DNA from: Amylostereum areolatum
Taxonomy: Eukaryota > Basidiomycota > Agaricomycetes > Russulales > Stereaceae
Assembly: GCA_012932865.1 (NCBI GenBank)
Contig: SAXG01000011.1
Coordinates: 558,001-622,000 of the forward strand
Direction: 5' to 3'
Length of the DNA stretch: 64,000 nucleotides
Within the stretch, counting starts at the first letter, position 1; each line of letters opens with the position of its first letter. Positions 35,284-46,026 of this stretch are shown here, in pieces. Under the pieces are notes generated by a model, which saw nothing but the letters and a program-made list of their open reading frames with translations, ran no database searches and was not told the DNA's origin. The translations under genes and the position numbers were made by a program.

Positions 35284-37813
35284 TCAAATTCGGTCGGGGA
35301 ATTGACGGTGCGCCGCGATAGACGCGTCTTCCTCGGAGGGGTAAACCGCTTCGATTTCAGACGCGTAGAGCTTCAAGCAAACGGGACGACGGGGCGTCCC
35401 CTTCGGCGTGTGCTCTAGGGGCTTCGCAGAGGACGCCACGACAATCATCTGGCAAGCACGCATGAAACGAGGATGACGCAGGTCTGCTATGTACTCACAT
35501 TCCTCTGGATTCGCGCGTAAGCTGGCGCTTTGGCATTGACTTGCTCCACAGTAGGCCTGGAGCACGCATCAGGATCGCGCGTGCAAAAGGTAGTCTGCAG
35601 TCGCACCAGATCAAATCCTTGAATTCATCCAGCTTCTTCGAGTCCCCGGGTGGGACCGCAATGCCGGCAGCGGGCTCTACGAGGACACCAGTCTCGATGT
35701 GGTCGCGGCCGAACATAATGGCCGAGGCGATGTGCTTGTCCTGCGCGAGGGCGGCCTCTGGTCATTGTGTCGGTATGAAGTAAGATAGTACGCAGGTTTG
35801 TGTCTACGTACCGATGGGAACTGGGTTAACCTGGAAGCTGGTCGTCAAAATAGAAAAACATGGCAGTTATACAAGCAATGGCTCACATTTTCTCCAGTGG
35901 AGAGCATGATCTGGTCGTCTTTACGCCCGAAGACCTTCCATCGTCCGGGGTCAGAAGGGTGCTGTTCGAGCAGGTCGCCGACTGCGAAAACACGTTGGCC
36001 ATCTAGTTCCGAGTTGGTGACGTGCGGGAAGCAGGTCTCCGTGGGCTGTCGCGCAATGTAAGAAACTCGCGACTGCGCGGATGGAAGTGATCGAGCGTAC
36101 GATCATGATAGGCTCGACGATGCCTGCGAGATTGTCCTGTGGCTGCATGACGAACTCGATGTGGTGCGAGAATTTGAAGTACTCCCATTCGTCGACCGGC
36201 GGAGCGTCACGAGGGACAAACATTGTAGCTGGGCCAACCTCCGTGCTAGGCACAAATATGAGCGAGAGGATCATGGCCAGACGTGTTCGATAGTCCACCT
36301 TCCCCAGAATGGGTGCATGACCACGCCTTCCCTCGCGAGCATATCCCCGGTCGATCTGCTAACCGAGGCTCCAGAGAACACCTGGTTATAACGTAAGTCG
36401 ATTTTGAACGGATGGAAGAGCATACAGCATGGACGCACGATGGAGTCCAGCGCCTTGAGCGTCGCAAGGTTGGAAGGGTCGCGGGCCCACGCCTAGGTGG
36501 AAGAAGCGCTGTAGTGTGATCAGAACGACATGACAGCTACGGTGACCTACCTCAATGAAAACCGGAACACAGAAGACGATATTGCACTGGTCCGCGACCC
36601 AGTGAGCCAAGAAATTGGCGGGCGTAGGAATGACAACGGGCAGTAAAGGATTGTAGAGTGCAAAGATCGCACCGCTTGAAATCTAGACATTGCCTCGTCA
36701 AGAAAGCCAGTGGTCGTGAAATGAACGTATATTACCGGCCACTTGGAAAGAGAACAGACGTCGAAGTTGTGAGCTTTTATATTCATCGAAACGCGCGCTG
36801 GAAGAGCAAACACACGATGATGGTGGCCAGTCCCATGGCGTCTATGGATGTCGTGAGACTTTCGTAAGATGAATATTGAATTGGAGATGCCTTACGGAAA
36901 ATGGGGTTCGTGTGAGCGGCTACTCGCTTGCCCGCCAGATCCACCTCGCCAAAACCTGCGTTAAACGTTCACTCAATTCTGGTAGACCTCGGTTATACCA
37001 GAAACATACACGGAATATTCGACAGGTTGACGAGCCCCCGTCTCGTGATATTGATGGGCTTGGGAAACGCAGTAGTGCCTGGAGGCGCAGGTCAGCTCTG
37101 CGGACAGTCTAGGAGCACAAACTTTACCAGAAGAATGCAAGATCAGCGCAACGTGGTCGTCCGCGATATCGACCATCTTGGCATCCCCCACGTTGTCGTT
37201 GTCCATGTTCCGCTTCAAGTCGGCATACTTGACCATCGGCAAGAGCCGGACCTCCAGACCTTTGTCCGCGAGGATTTTTACCGCATCTTGGGCCAAGGTT
37301 TGCATGGCGAGGTCGCCACTGACGAACAGCTGAACCACACCGGTCTTCTCAAGAAGATGGGCGGTGACAGCAGCGCTGTTACGGGGGGACAAAGGAAACG
37401 CAGTGAATCCCAAGCTCATAATAGCAAGCTCCAGATAGATATAACCAATGGAGTCTATGATGAATGTCAGTGGGCAATGATGTCGTCCGATGAGACCGCC
37501 ACATACCAGACACAGCGAGAACACCGATTACTGGGCGATGCCCTATGTCTTTCCCCCGACGTGCGTAGAGAGGGTCCGCATTGGAGTAGTCGTCGGACAC
37601 TCTATTAGCAACAACGCCGATATCCTTCCAGGCCTCGCTGTAAACGATGTCATGAGAGGACCCGTCCACAGGGTCGGAGTAAGTGAAGACGGGATGATTC
37701 GGACTGTGAATGGCGTGATACTTGTAGAGGCCGGGGATGGATAAACCGTGTTCAAATGGAGCAGGGTGGAAGGTAGGTGAGTTCACGCCTTGGGGTGTAG
37801 GACGGGGTGTCAT
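35284..37813 (-). CDS. Adenylate-forming enzyme, A domain only (basidiomycete reductase-like)
   Basis: ANL-superfamily adenylation domain close to basidiomycete adenylate-forming reductases, which activate carboxylic or amino acids as acyl-AMP. The ATG at 37813 gives MTPRPTPQGVNSPTFHPAPF. After splicing one sees LILHSSG/TTAFPKPI (ATP loop), FHAMGLATII, VLFSGASVSRSTGDML, HPFWG..TEVG, RWKVFGRKDDQIMLSTGEN (hinge motif), NPVPIEAALAQDKHI, FGRDHIETGVLVEP, LIWPTVEQVNAKAPAYAR and the end KGTPRRPVCLKLYASEIEA. Splice phases fit at every junction I checked. The family normally continues with a carrier-protein domain and an NAD(P)-dependent reductase. Here the frame stops at DRI-stop, only about 170 bp from the GH78 pseudogene, so T and R domains are absent. 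It may be a stand-alone A domain or a 3'-truncated gene. Substrate unknown. Confidence 0.75.
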
Positions 37814-38940
37814 TGTGCAACTCTGGGGCGTAGTCACGTAGTGGGAGGATTACTCGTACTGTAAAGATCGACCGCCGTTGTGTTATGCCTGGCTACATCA
37901 GCAGATCGGATACCACCGCTTCGCCGTCAAACTTTGATCTTCACGCCCAGGATCCTGGAAGACGCTCATATCAGCTCTAACCCGCAGGACGAACGATAAT
38001 TTGAAACCCCGTACACCGCACTTCAAGTTCTCCGGCATCGATCAGTCCCAGAAAGCTTGAGCTTGGCGACGGCTATGGGAAGTCGACCCACTCTCTGTGA
38101 AGACGAGCATGAATCGAAACTTGAGGCAAACCCGAGGACCGAACAAGTCCAGGCCCACTGAATAAGTAGCGCCCGCCGCCCATGACCAGGACCAGTACCG
38201 CCAGGGACTTGAAGACAAGATGACGCTGTTCCCGAACAGAATGATTGGACCCAGGTCATACATTCTCCGCTAGCAAGGTGAGATTGAAGGGCATTCCACT
38301 GACATGTCGATAGTATGTCGGAGAAGCTGCGCTGTTGCTCGCCGTTGCGCCGATGGCATTAGTCAACACACACAAATAACGACGAGTCTCTTGCTCAACG
38401 ACCACCATCTCTCTTTCATCTTCGGTCGCGTATCGCCAGGATGGTTTCACTTTCAACTCGTGGTCGGAATCAGAACATCGGACTACCACCTGGCATCAAT
38501 CCCGGGTGGAAGTCCTTCATGTAGTTGCACGACGGTGACCGTTTGCCTACCCACAGTCCAGGATCCCACCAAGTTATCGGCCACCCATTGCAAGTCTCAA
38601 ATAGTACTCTGTGGTTAACGACCTCGTGCATGCATTACGCGCACCTGTGCCGAGTTAGTGTTCCATCGAATCGTTCTTACGGCTTATGCGTTTCCCAAGA
38701 CTGAATGCCAATCTTAACCCATCAGACCCATTTTTGTCTCCGTTTCAACCCCATGGACAGGCATCAGATCACGCAGCATGGTCGTAAACGTACGTCGAGC
38801 GTGCCATCTCGTGGTGGAGGGGCTTCTAATAAACTCGTGAGCAGGTCACTCGGGACATCAGGACTTCTACGGTGACATCACGTCCGGCGACTGATTCTTA
38901 TAAGCAGCATCCAGTACGTTCTTTTCGTCTCATTTCTCCC
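37814..38940. other. Shared upstream region of divergent genes
   Basis: 1.1 kb between the adenylate-forming gene (-) and GH78 copy 1 (+). No gene seen. A TATA-like TTATAAGC occurs at about 38898, roughly 45 bp before the GH78 ATG. Confidence 0.45.
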
Positions 38941-41377
38941 ATGCTGTCACTAATATATCTTTTAGCTGTGCTCGTGTCGCTCGCTTTGGCCGCTGCGCCT
39001 GCAGGTCCCTGGGATCAGTTCAATTATTCGCCAGAATCCAAGACTGCATACCCCGTCGCGATATATCGTGAGGAGGGCACCGTCGAGAACGCGTCCAGCC
39101 TTGTGGGGAACCAAGGCCCCGCGACGATTTCAGGTAACAACTCGTTCGTGACGCTCGACTTTGGGAAAGAGGCAAGTCGGCGTTCCTACACACATCGGAA
39201 TGTCATCCACTGACGCAGATCTACAGGTTGGCGGCTTCATCTCTTGGAATTTCGACAATGTCACGGCTTCCTCGGCCGTTTCCCTCTCCTTTACCGAATC
39301 TGCCCTCTTCGCCCGTCCCGAGTCCTCCGACGATTCAGCTGGTACTTCTGCAACCATGGTCCTCGACGGCGTGGAACCCATTCTCGCGCCCCTCTCCACG
39401 GGGCTTTGGGCGCAACCTACCTCGCGGCTACGCGGCGGCTTTCGCTACCTCACCGTTGTCTCCAATGCAGAAGACCCGGTTACCCTCTCCAATGTTTCTT
39501 GCGCCATCACGTTCATGCCCCACTTCGACAATTTGAGGAACTACTCAGGGTACTTTTACGCGCTGGACCCGGGATCGGAGGATGCGGATTTCTTGACAAA
39601 GCTGTGGTATTCGGGCGCGTACACGGTGCAAACGAATTCGATAGCAGTGGACCAAGGGAGACTTTCGCTTCCTGCCCCGATCCATGGTGGGTTTTCTCTA
39701 CATTCTTATAGGGCGAGAAAGACTGATGATGGTGTAGAATGGGCAAATAATGCTACGATCGGGATCGCAAGCCCCGTCCTCGTGGATGGAGCAAAGCGCG
39801 ATCGGTGGGTCACCTTTCAATCCGCCGCGTATGATCGACTTTCTTACTCAGAGGACGTTGCAGAACCATCTGGCCCGGTATGTTTCAAATGTGTGTTACT
39901 TCTTGATAACTTCTAACGCGGAGGATCTCAGGCGATATGGGTATCTCAACGCCGACAGGCTTTGTCTCTATGAATGACTTACTTCCGACGAAGAACAGCC
40001 TCTTGACGTTGTTCACTTTCCAAGACCCGACCACGGGCCTGCTCCCGTATTCCGGTCCAACCATCAATGCTCGCGGAAGGTGTGCTCGTCTGCCTGCTGT
40101 TTCTGTGCTTGGCATAGAACTCATGTTACTGTAGTGTTACATATCACGGATGGACTTTGGTTGGCGTGCATAGTACCTGACTTTACACCGGCGACATTGA
40201 CCTGGTGCAAACGCTGTGGGCCAACTACACAAGGGCCATGGACTACCTGGAAAGCTTGGTCGGCGAGCCAGGCCTCGTAGATTCCACGAGTGCAGCGAAC
40301 GATTGGGGCCGACAAGGAGGTGGGGGTTTCAGTATCTCCCCCAACGCTGTTTATTACAAGGTAAGATTCCTTCCGCGTGGCCGTCGCCTTGACTGACTCG
40401 ACGTCTTATTCTTCAGGTCCTCCTTAACAGTGTCGACCTCGCCAACGCGATGAACCAATCCGACCTCGCCGCCGGTTGGGCAGCCAACGCCTCTACGCTC
40501 AAAGACAACTTCAACAGCGCTCTGTGGATGGAAGATGTCGGAATGTACCGCGACAACACGACGAGCACGAGCGCGCCCCAAGACGGAAATTCACTCGCGT
40601 TGCTGTTCAATCTGACGACCTCGCAGGCGCAGAAGGACTCGATCAGCGCCGGGTTGACCCAAAACTGGCATGAGCTGGGGGCGATTGGGCCGGAACTACC
40701 AGATATTGTCGCGCCTTTCGTGAGCGGGTTCGAGGTGCGTCCCCTGGTTCTTTGTGTGCAGTACAAGGGTTAATGGATAGGGATAGATTCAAGCACACTT
40801 TGAGGCCGGACAGGGGGAGCGCGCGTTAGACCTCATGCGGAGGGAGTGGGGGTATATGCTAACCACCAACCTGAGCGTGCAATCCACGCTCCTCGAAGGC
40901 TTCACCACCAACGGCTCCCTTGGGTATCATACTCTGTTTTTTCTTCTCGCGTTCTGTCCTGCTGACGTATTCTTGCCGTGTAGATATCGTTGGTACGCGG
41001 GGTACGATTCGGACGACTCCTACACATCCCACGCGCACGGATGGAGTACTGGCCCAACCTCTGCGTTGACTTTCTACGTTCTCGGTCTGACCATGACCAC
41101 CCCGCAAGGCCAAACTTGGAGCGTTGCACCGCAGATCAGCGGCTTGCCCGCGGCGGAGGGTGGCTTGGAGACGACGTTGGGTTGGTTCGGGGTCAAATGG
41201 ACCTCTAACGAGACGGTATTCGCGCTGGATGTGGATGTGCCTACAGACACGAATGGGGTCGTGACGCTTCCCGTGCTGGGGACAACGACGGTGGACGGCG
41301 AAAGAATGGATGGTGACGGAACCGCTTTCGACCTGGATGGGGGAAACCATACGATTGTCGTTGTGGTGACCTCGTAG
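38941..41377 (+). pseudogene. GH78 alpha-L-rhamnosidase, copy 1, with one in-frame TGA
   Basis: Secreted GH78-type enzyme, same nine-exon plan as the intact copy at 54.9 kb. Exons: 38941-39171, 39227-39686, 39738-39804, 39864-39877 (14 nt), 39932-40079, 40135-40360, 40417-40734, 40787-40923, 40984-41377; all phases agree (665 codons). A signal peptide (MLSLIYLLAVLVSLALA) is followed by APAGPWDQFNYSP. The core motif KRDRTIWPGDMG is built across the 14-nt exon; HAHGWSTGPTSAL lies near the end. Codon 322 (40178-40180) is TGA in HST-stop-LYTGDID, where the intact copy has TGG. Nothing else is broken. Intron 1 (39172-39226) has a GC donor (GCAAGT). So it is a very young pseudogene, a read-through gene, or a sequence error. 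Confidence 0.8.
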
Positions 41378-41873
41378 TAACTGTTTACGTGCATGATCCA
41401 AATGTATCTCCTACTCGCGTGTCATTTCTAGTACTTGGCAGCAAGCCTCTATTTATGCCTTTCTCAGCGTTCGCCAGGGTTGTGAGGTCGCGGCCCTGCG
41501 GGAACCGCCGTGAAAGATTTCCGCCACGTGACAACGTACTACGTAATACATTGGTTTCCCGATAAGACATTGACAATGACGGATTGAAAGTCCGCTTGCC
41601 TTGTTCTTTCAACATCGCTTGAGCACAGCGTACAGCATCGACCCCCTTTCCCCCACACTACTTCTTTTCACTTCGTACTCGTTCACGACACAATTTTCGC
41701 CTTGCCAGCGACGAAACTCTATCTCCGAGTCAAATCGCATCAATTGGAAGTGTTTGGGGTCACCACCTGAACCGAGGACCCCGGAACACCCCGAATCCAA
41801 CTCTCTCTCCAACCCCCCCGAACCCCTGCAGGCCGCGCCCCAATACCTTGATTTTGCGTCTTATTTCTACTTT
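41378..41873. other. Intergenic region
   Basis: Between GH78 copy 1 and the OTU gene, same strand. Pyrimidine-rich sequence at about 41600-41700 is consistent with the OTU promoter or leader. Nothing else recognised. Confidence 0.5.
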
Positions 41874-43610
41874 ATGGGCTCCTCGAAGCGACAACAGCGA
41901 AGCCAAAAGGCTGCGCCGCCGAGTATGTCGCCTTTTCCCGGTCGAAATCGACCTCGGACTTACGACCTTCAGCACGACGGCAGACGAGGTCAAGCAGGGG
42001 CAGGGTGAGTCAAACCGTCTGCTTCCAGCGCGGGGGGGAGAGGGGCCTCGGTGGATGGACAGGTCGCTGATTATCTTCCTGGACATGTGGCGCTGCTTTT
42101 TCAATCGACTGTCGTGGAATCCTCGTGCAGCTCATGGGCGACCCCGAACAAACGACCCAACAGCTCAACGACCAGCTCCGGCAGCTCGGCCTCTACGCCG
42201 CCGACACCGTGGGCGATGGCAACTGTCTTTTCCGCGCACTTTCAGACCAGTTCTATGGCTCGGACGCGCACCACCTACAACTACGAGAGGATATATGCGA
42301 TTGGATAGAGGAGAACAAAATGCGCTACGAGCCTTTTGTGGAGGATGACCGTGGGATCGATGCCCATTTACGCTTGATGCGCTCGGCAGGTGTGTCTCCC
42401 TTCCTCTCCATCTCCTGAGCAGTCGATGACGTCGGGTCGTAGCGACATACGGCGGCCACTTGGAGTTGTCGGCATTCGCCCACATGGCCCGTCGAGATGT
42501 CAAAGTCATCCAGCCTGGCCTCGTATACGTCATCGAATGGGCGTCCGGGTGGGATACATCGCAGATAGGCAACACGCCTTGGATCTCTTCGAACCCTTTC
42601 GCGTCCCTCAAACGGGAGCAGGGTACGATGGATGCGGAGGAACCGATGGCGGATGCGAGCGATGAGCACGTAGGGCCAGTCTATGTTGCGTGAGTCTCCA
42701 TTCCGCGTTCTGGGTGGCTTGCGCTGACCCGGCCTTCAGCTACCACGACTGGGAGCACTTTTCATCCATTCGCAACCTTCGCGGTCCGCACGAAGGCCGC
42801 CCGGTTGTGAAAGAACTCGATGCAGATGATGTCGAGATGGAAGATCTCCCTCCACCCCCTCCCAAACGGAAGGGAAAGCAGGCCGCTAAGGCCGCCGCGC
42901 CAGCTGCACCCAAGCCTGCACCCAAGACCACGAAGAAGGCTGCACCAAAGAAAGCTGCACCCAAGAAAGCAGCGAAGAAGAAGGATACAAAATCTTCTGT
43001 TCCCGCTCCTGCTCCTGCTCCGTCCCCTCCACCACCGCCTCCTATCTCAGCCCCCCTCTCACCTCTCGCCCCTCTCACTCCTCTCAGCTCTCCGAGCACA
43101 GCACCTTCAACACCATTGACACCCTTGTCACCCGCGGACATTCCTCTTCCTCTATCCCGCTCTCCTTCCCCTCTTACTCTTGCACCTCCTGCCACCGATC
43201 GCCGTTCGCCCAAACGAACGTTCGACGAATCCTCCGCATCTTCCAACGACAGTGGTATCGCCAAGAGGAGTCGACCCAATGACCAGGTCGACGTGTCATC
43301 AGTGGAGGAAGATGACGATACCCCAGCTCTCTCGGATATCTCGACAGCGCCAAGCTCGCCATCTCCTTCACCTCCAACACCAGCACCGGATTCAGTGACT
43401 AAGCGCCAACGCAAAGCCCTAGGTCTTCCAAAGCCTCGCCCTGCAGTGACAGGTCAACGGAGCGCGGGCAAGATTACTATCCCTGGAGGAAGGTTCCGCA
43501 AGCCTGCCGCCCCCGCCAAGCCGGTGGTGATGGACGACGACGACGGCGAGTGGGCACGCAATGGAGTCGGGCGGGTCGACGTGCGCGGGTTCCGCGAACT
43601 GAGGATCTAG
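41874..43610 (+). CDS. OTU-family deubiquitinase (OTUD3-like)
   Basis: Cysteine protease of the OTU family that removes ubiquitin. The start at 41874 gives MGSSKRQQRSQKAAPP; two introns (donors at 41924 and 42005) join TRRQTRSSRGR to LMGDPEQTTQQLNDQL. The catalytic block GDGNCLFRALSDQFYG carries the Asp and Cys. HLELSAFAHMARRDVKV is the family's middle segment, and YHDWEHFSSIR carries the catalytic His. The C-terminal half is low complexity: a Lys/Ala/Pro region (KKAAPKKAAPKKAAKKK), Pro/Ser stretches, then a conserved-looking end KRQRKALGLPKPR and GRFRKPAAPAKP before RGFRELRI-stop. The basic tail may direct it to nuclei or nucleic acids (inference). Complete. Confidence 0.88.
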
Positions 43611-44008
43611 GTTCGCGCTTTCCCCTTGCATGGCATCATCTCATGGACGGACGGACTGCATCACATCGCATTCGACTGATACCCCCCGCATCGACATCTA
43701 TACGCATTTCTCTGTCTGTATCATCTGCATCCGCTTTCCTCCCTTGGTTCACGACCCCGCCACGACCCATCTTGCCTGGACACGTAGTTTACACGCCCGC
43801 CCGCCCCGCCCCGGTAGTCATGTACAGTAGTAGTCTCATAGAATGTATAATCGCAATATTTATGCATCACAGCCTTTTGGTCGGCGCGGCGATTCAGTTG
43901 TATGCCTGCCCGGGTTTCTTAGACGCTCACCAGGACTCTTTCGATATCATCCATCATGTCATAACCCACGCCGCCTCTTTGCCTTCCCGCATTTCCCCCG
44001 CCCCGCCC
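43611..44008. other. Intergenic region
   Basis: About 400 bp between the OTU and GT69 genes. One frame stays open through it into the GT69 start but lacks protein-like content. Nothing else seen. Confidence 0.45.
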
Positions 44009-45465
44009 ATGCAGGCGAGCTCGCTCCCTGGGCCCCCGTTCGGAGGGCGCCGACGCCAGCTGCTGTCGCCTCGCCTCGTGCAGATGTTGTCCACGCGGAG
44101 AAACATCATCTTGCTCGTCGGGTTTGTCGTTGGCGTGTTCCTCTTTCTCTCCACTCCCGCATCAACTGCATATCCCGCGACGCTCGCCATCCAGCAGGCG
44201 GCATACCTCGTCGCGTCCCATAGGCGGCCAACATGTACCTGGGAACCGTGGCACAAGCAGCGGTACGCGGGCCTCCACCATGCCGCGTCCGAAACACGCG
44301 TCTATCTCGCTCTCAACCTCTACCAAAACGAAGAGGTCCTCCCCACGTTCTTCCAAGAGCTGCCGTTGCTGCTGTCCCACCTGGGGCCAAGCCAGGTGTA
44401 CGTGTCCGTGTACGAGAACGGGAGCACGGACAAGACCCAGGAGCTGCTCCGACTTTGTGCGTCTCTTCTGTGCGCTACCATGCCGAAATAGTTGCTGATT
44501 TATGCATGCGGTGCAGTTGATACCCTCCTCATCGCCCTCGGTGTCCCCCACTCGATCGTAACCAAGCGCGAGGAATCCCACAAGGACAATGGCCGACGCA
44601 TCAGCGTGCTTGCCGCCGCACGCAACCTCGCCATGGAACCACTCTACCTCGGGACCGCCGCCCTCGCCCTCGGCGGTCCCATCGACGAGGTCCTCTTCAT
44701 CAACGATATCTTCCACTGCACCGCCGACATCCTCGAGGTGATCTACCAGAAACGCCGCCAGGGCATGCACCAAGCCTGCGCGGTCGACTGGGATCCCGGC
44801 CAGATCGTCTACGACCGCTGGATCCTCCGCGCCATGTCCGGGAACGTGTTCTACCGCACCGACGACCTCGTGGACTGGTTCAACGGCCCAAACGACCATC
44901 CGAAGTCCGTGCCCCAGACCCTGCCGGAGGACACCGCCGACCGATGGCGATTCGAGGCCAGCGTGCCGCTCCAGGTGTTTTCGTGCTGGAACGGCGCAAC
45001 CGTCGTGGACGCCGCAGCGTTCATGCCCCCGCACAACGTTCGGTTTCGAATGTCGAATGCCGATGTCGACGAGGAGGGCATCAGGAAGAACGTCACCGAA
45101 AAGGCGAGCGAGTGTTTCCTCACCAGTGTTGACCTTTGGAAGGCCGGCATGGGTAGGATTGCCATTGTACCCAAGGCGAGGTATGCCGTCCCCTTCCTTC
45201 GCTGTAAACATAGGCTAACATCAGCCTGGTTTAGTGTGGCTTACAACATCGACCTCTACGAACGGTGGCGGAAGGATGCACTAGAGCCGTCTTGGGATCT
45301 TGCGCCTCAAGAGTGGATTATGTGGGTCAATCGTCCACCGCAAAAGGTCGCGATGCAGGACTATGCGTGGTGGTGGGTACCAGAGGTACGCTTATATGCC
45401 CTCGTCTTCATTTCGTCGACTTACCTATTTTCGAGCAGCGCTGGGCGCCATGGGACGAGCAGTAG
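44009..45465 (+). CDS. CAP59/CMT1-type alpha-1,3-mannosyltransferase (GT69)
   Basis: Golgi glycosyltransferase of the cryptococcal CMT1/CAP59 family (GT69), which adds mannose in cell-surface glycan synthesis. The start at 44009 gives MQASSLPGPPFGGRRRQ. A single membrane helix (IILLVGFVVGVFLFL, residues about 33-47) makes it a type II membrane protein. Then come TRVYLALNLYQNEEVLPTFF, VYVSVYENGSTDKTQELL (the donor-fold strand), HKDNGRRISVLAAARNLAME, DEVLFINDIFHCTADILEVI, CAVDWDPGQIVYDRWILRAM and LQVFSCWNGATVVDAAAF. Three introns join in phase, the last giving VPERWAPWDEQ-stop. About 430 residues, normal for the family. Plus-strand neighbours on both sides have unrelated functions. Confidence 0.9.
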
Positions 45466-46026
45466 CAACCGTGTTTTTATACCCAGGTATCTTATATGTA
45501 TTCACAATAGGCTTGTTTTGGGACTAGGCAGATAATCACACACGACCTCTTTTCTTGACTTCAATGGGACGATGGACAGCATCGCCTCCCGTACATAGGA
45601 ATCCCATGAACCCGATCGTCCCGGGCGCCACCTCACACTGTACACGCGTGGTACCTCGAACATGTTCCCTCGGACGGGCGTCTGCCCTTTATCATCCCTT
45701 CTTGTCTTTCCCTTTCGTCAACTAGTTGGCCGCGGTCCCGAAAGTCAAGCTACCCACGCGGCAGCTTGCCTTCCCGAAGTCGGAGAACACGCGCCCACGG
45801 ACGGGTCTTTTCAAGACGAGGATGAGGATGACCGACTTCGCGAGCACGAGATATGCGATAGCGGCTTTCGGCGGCTCTGTGAGAAGGCTTCTCCCGTGGG
45901 CCCCCTGCGGGGTTTCCTCATATTTAGGTCGCGAGGCCATTGGGACTGACATATGCGTTTCCGTGTCTTGTGCGTTCTCGTCTCCCCCCTTTCCCCCCGA
46001 TTATTCGGGACCACCGCGAGGCGAGG
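45466..46026. other. Intergenic region
   Basis: About 560 bp between the GT69 gene and the DUF6534 gene, both on the plus strand. Nothing recognised. Confidence 0.5.

Noticed and set aside
40178..40180. Selenocysteine at the TGA of GH78 copy 1
   Set aside because: The paralogue has Trp, the family does not use Sec, and most fungi lack the Sec machinery.
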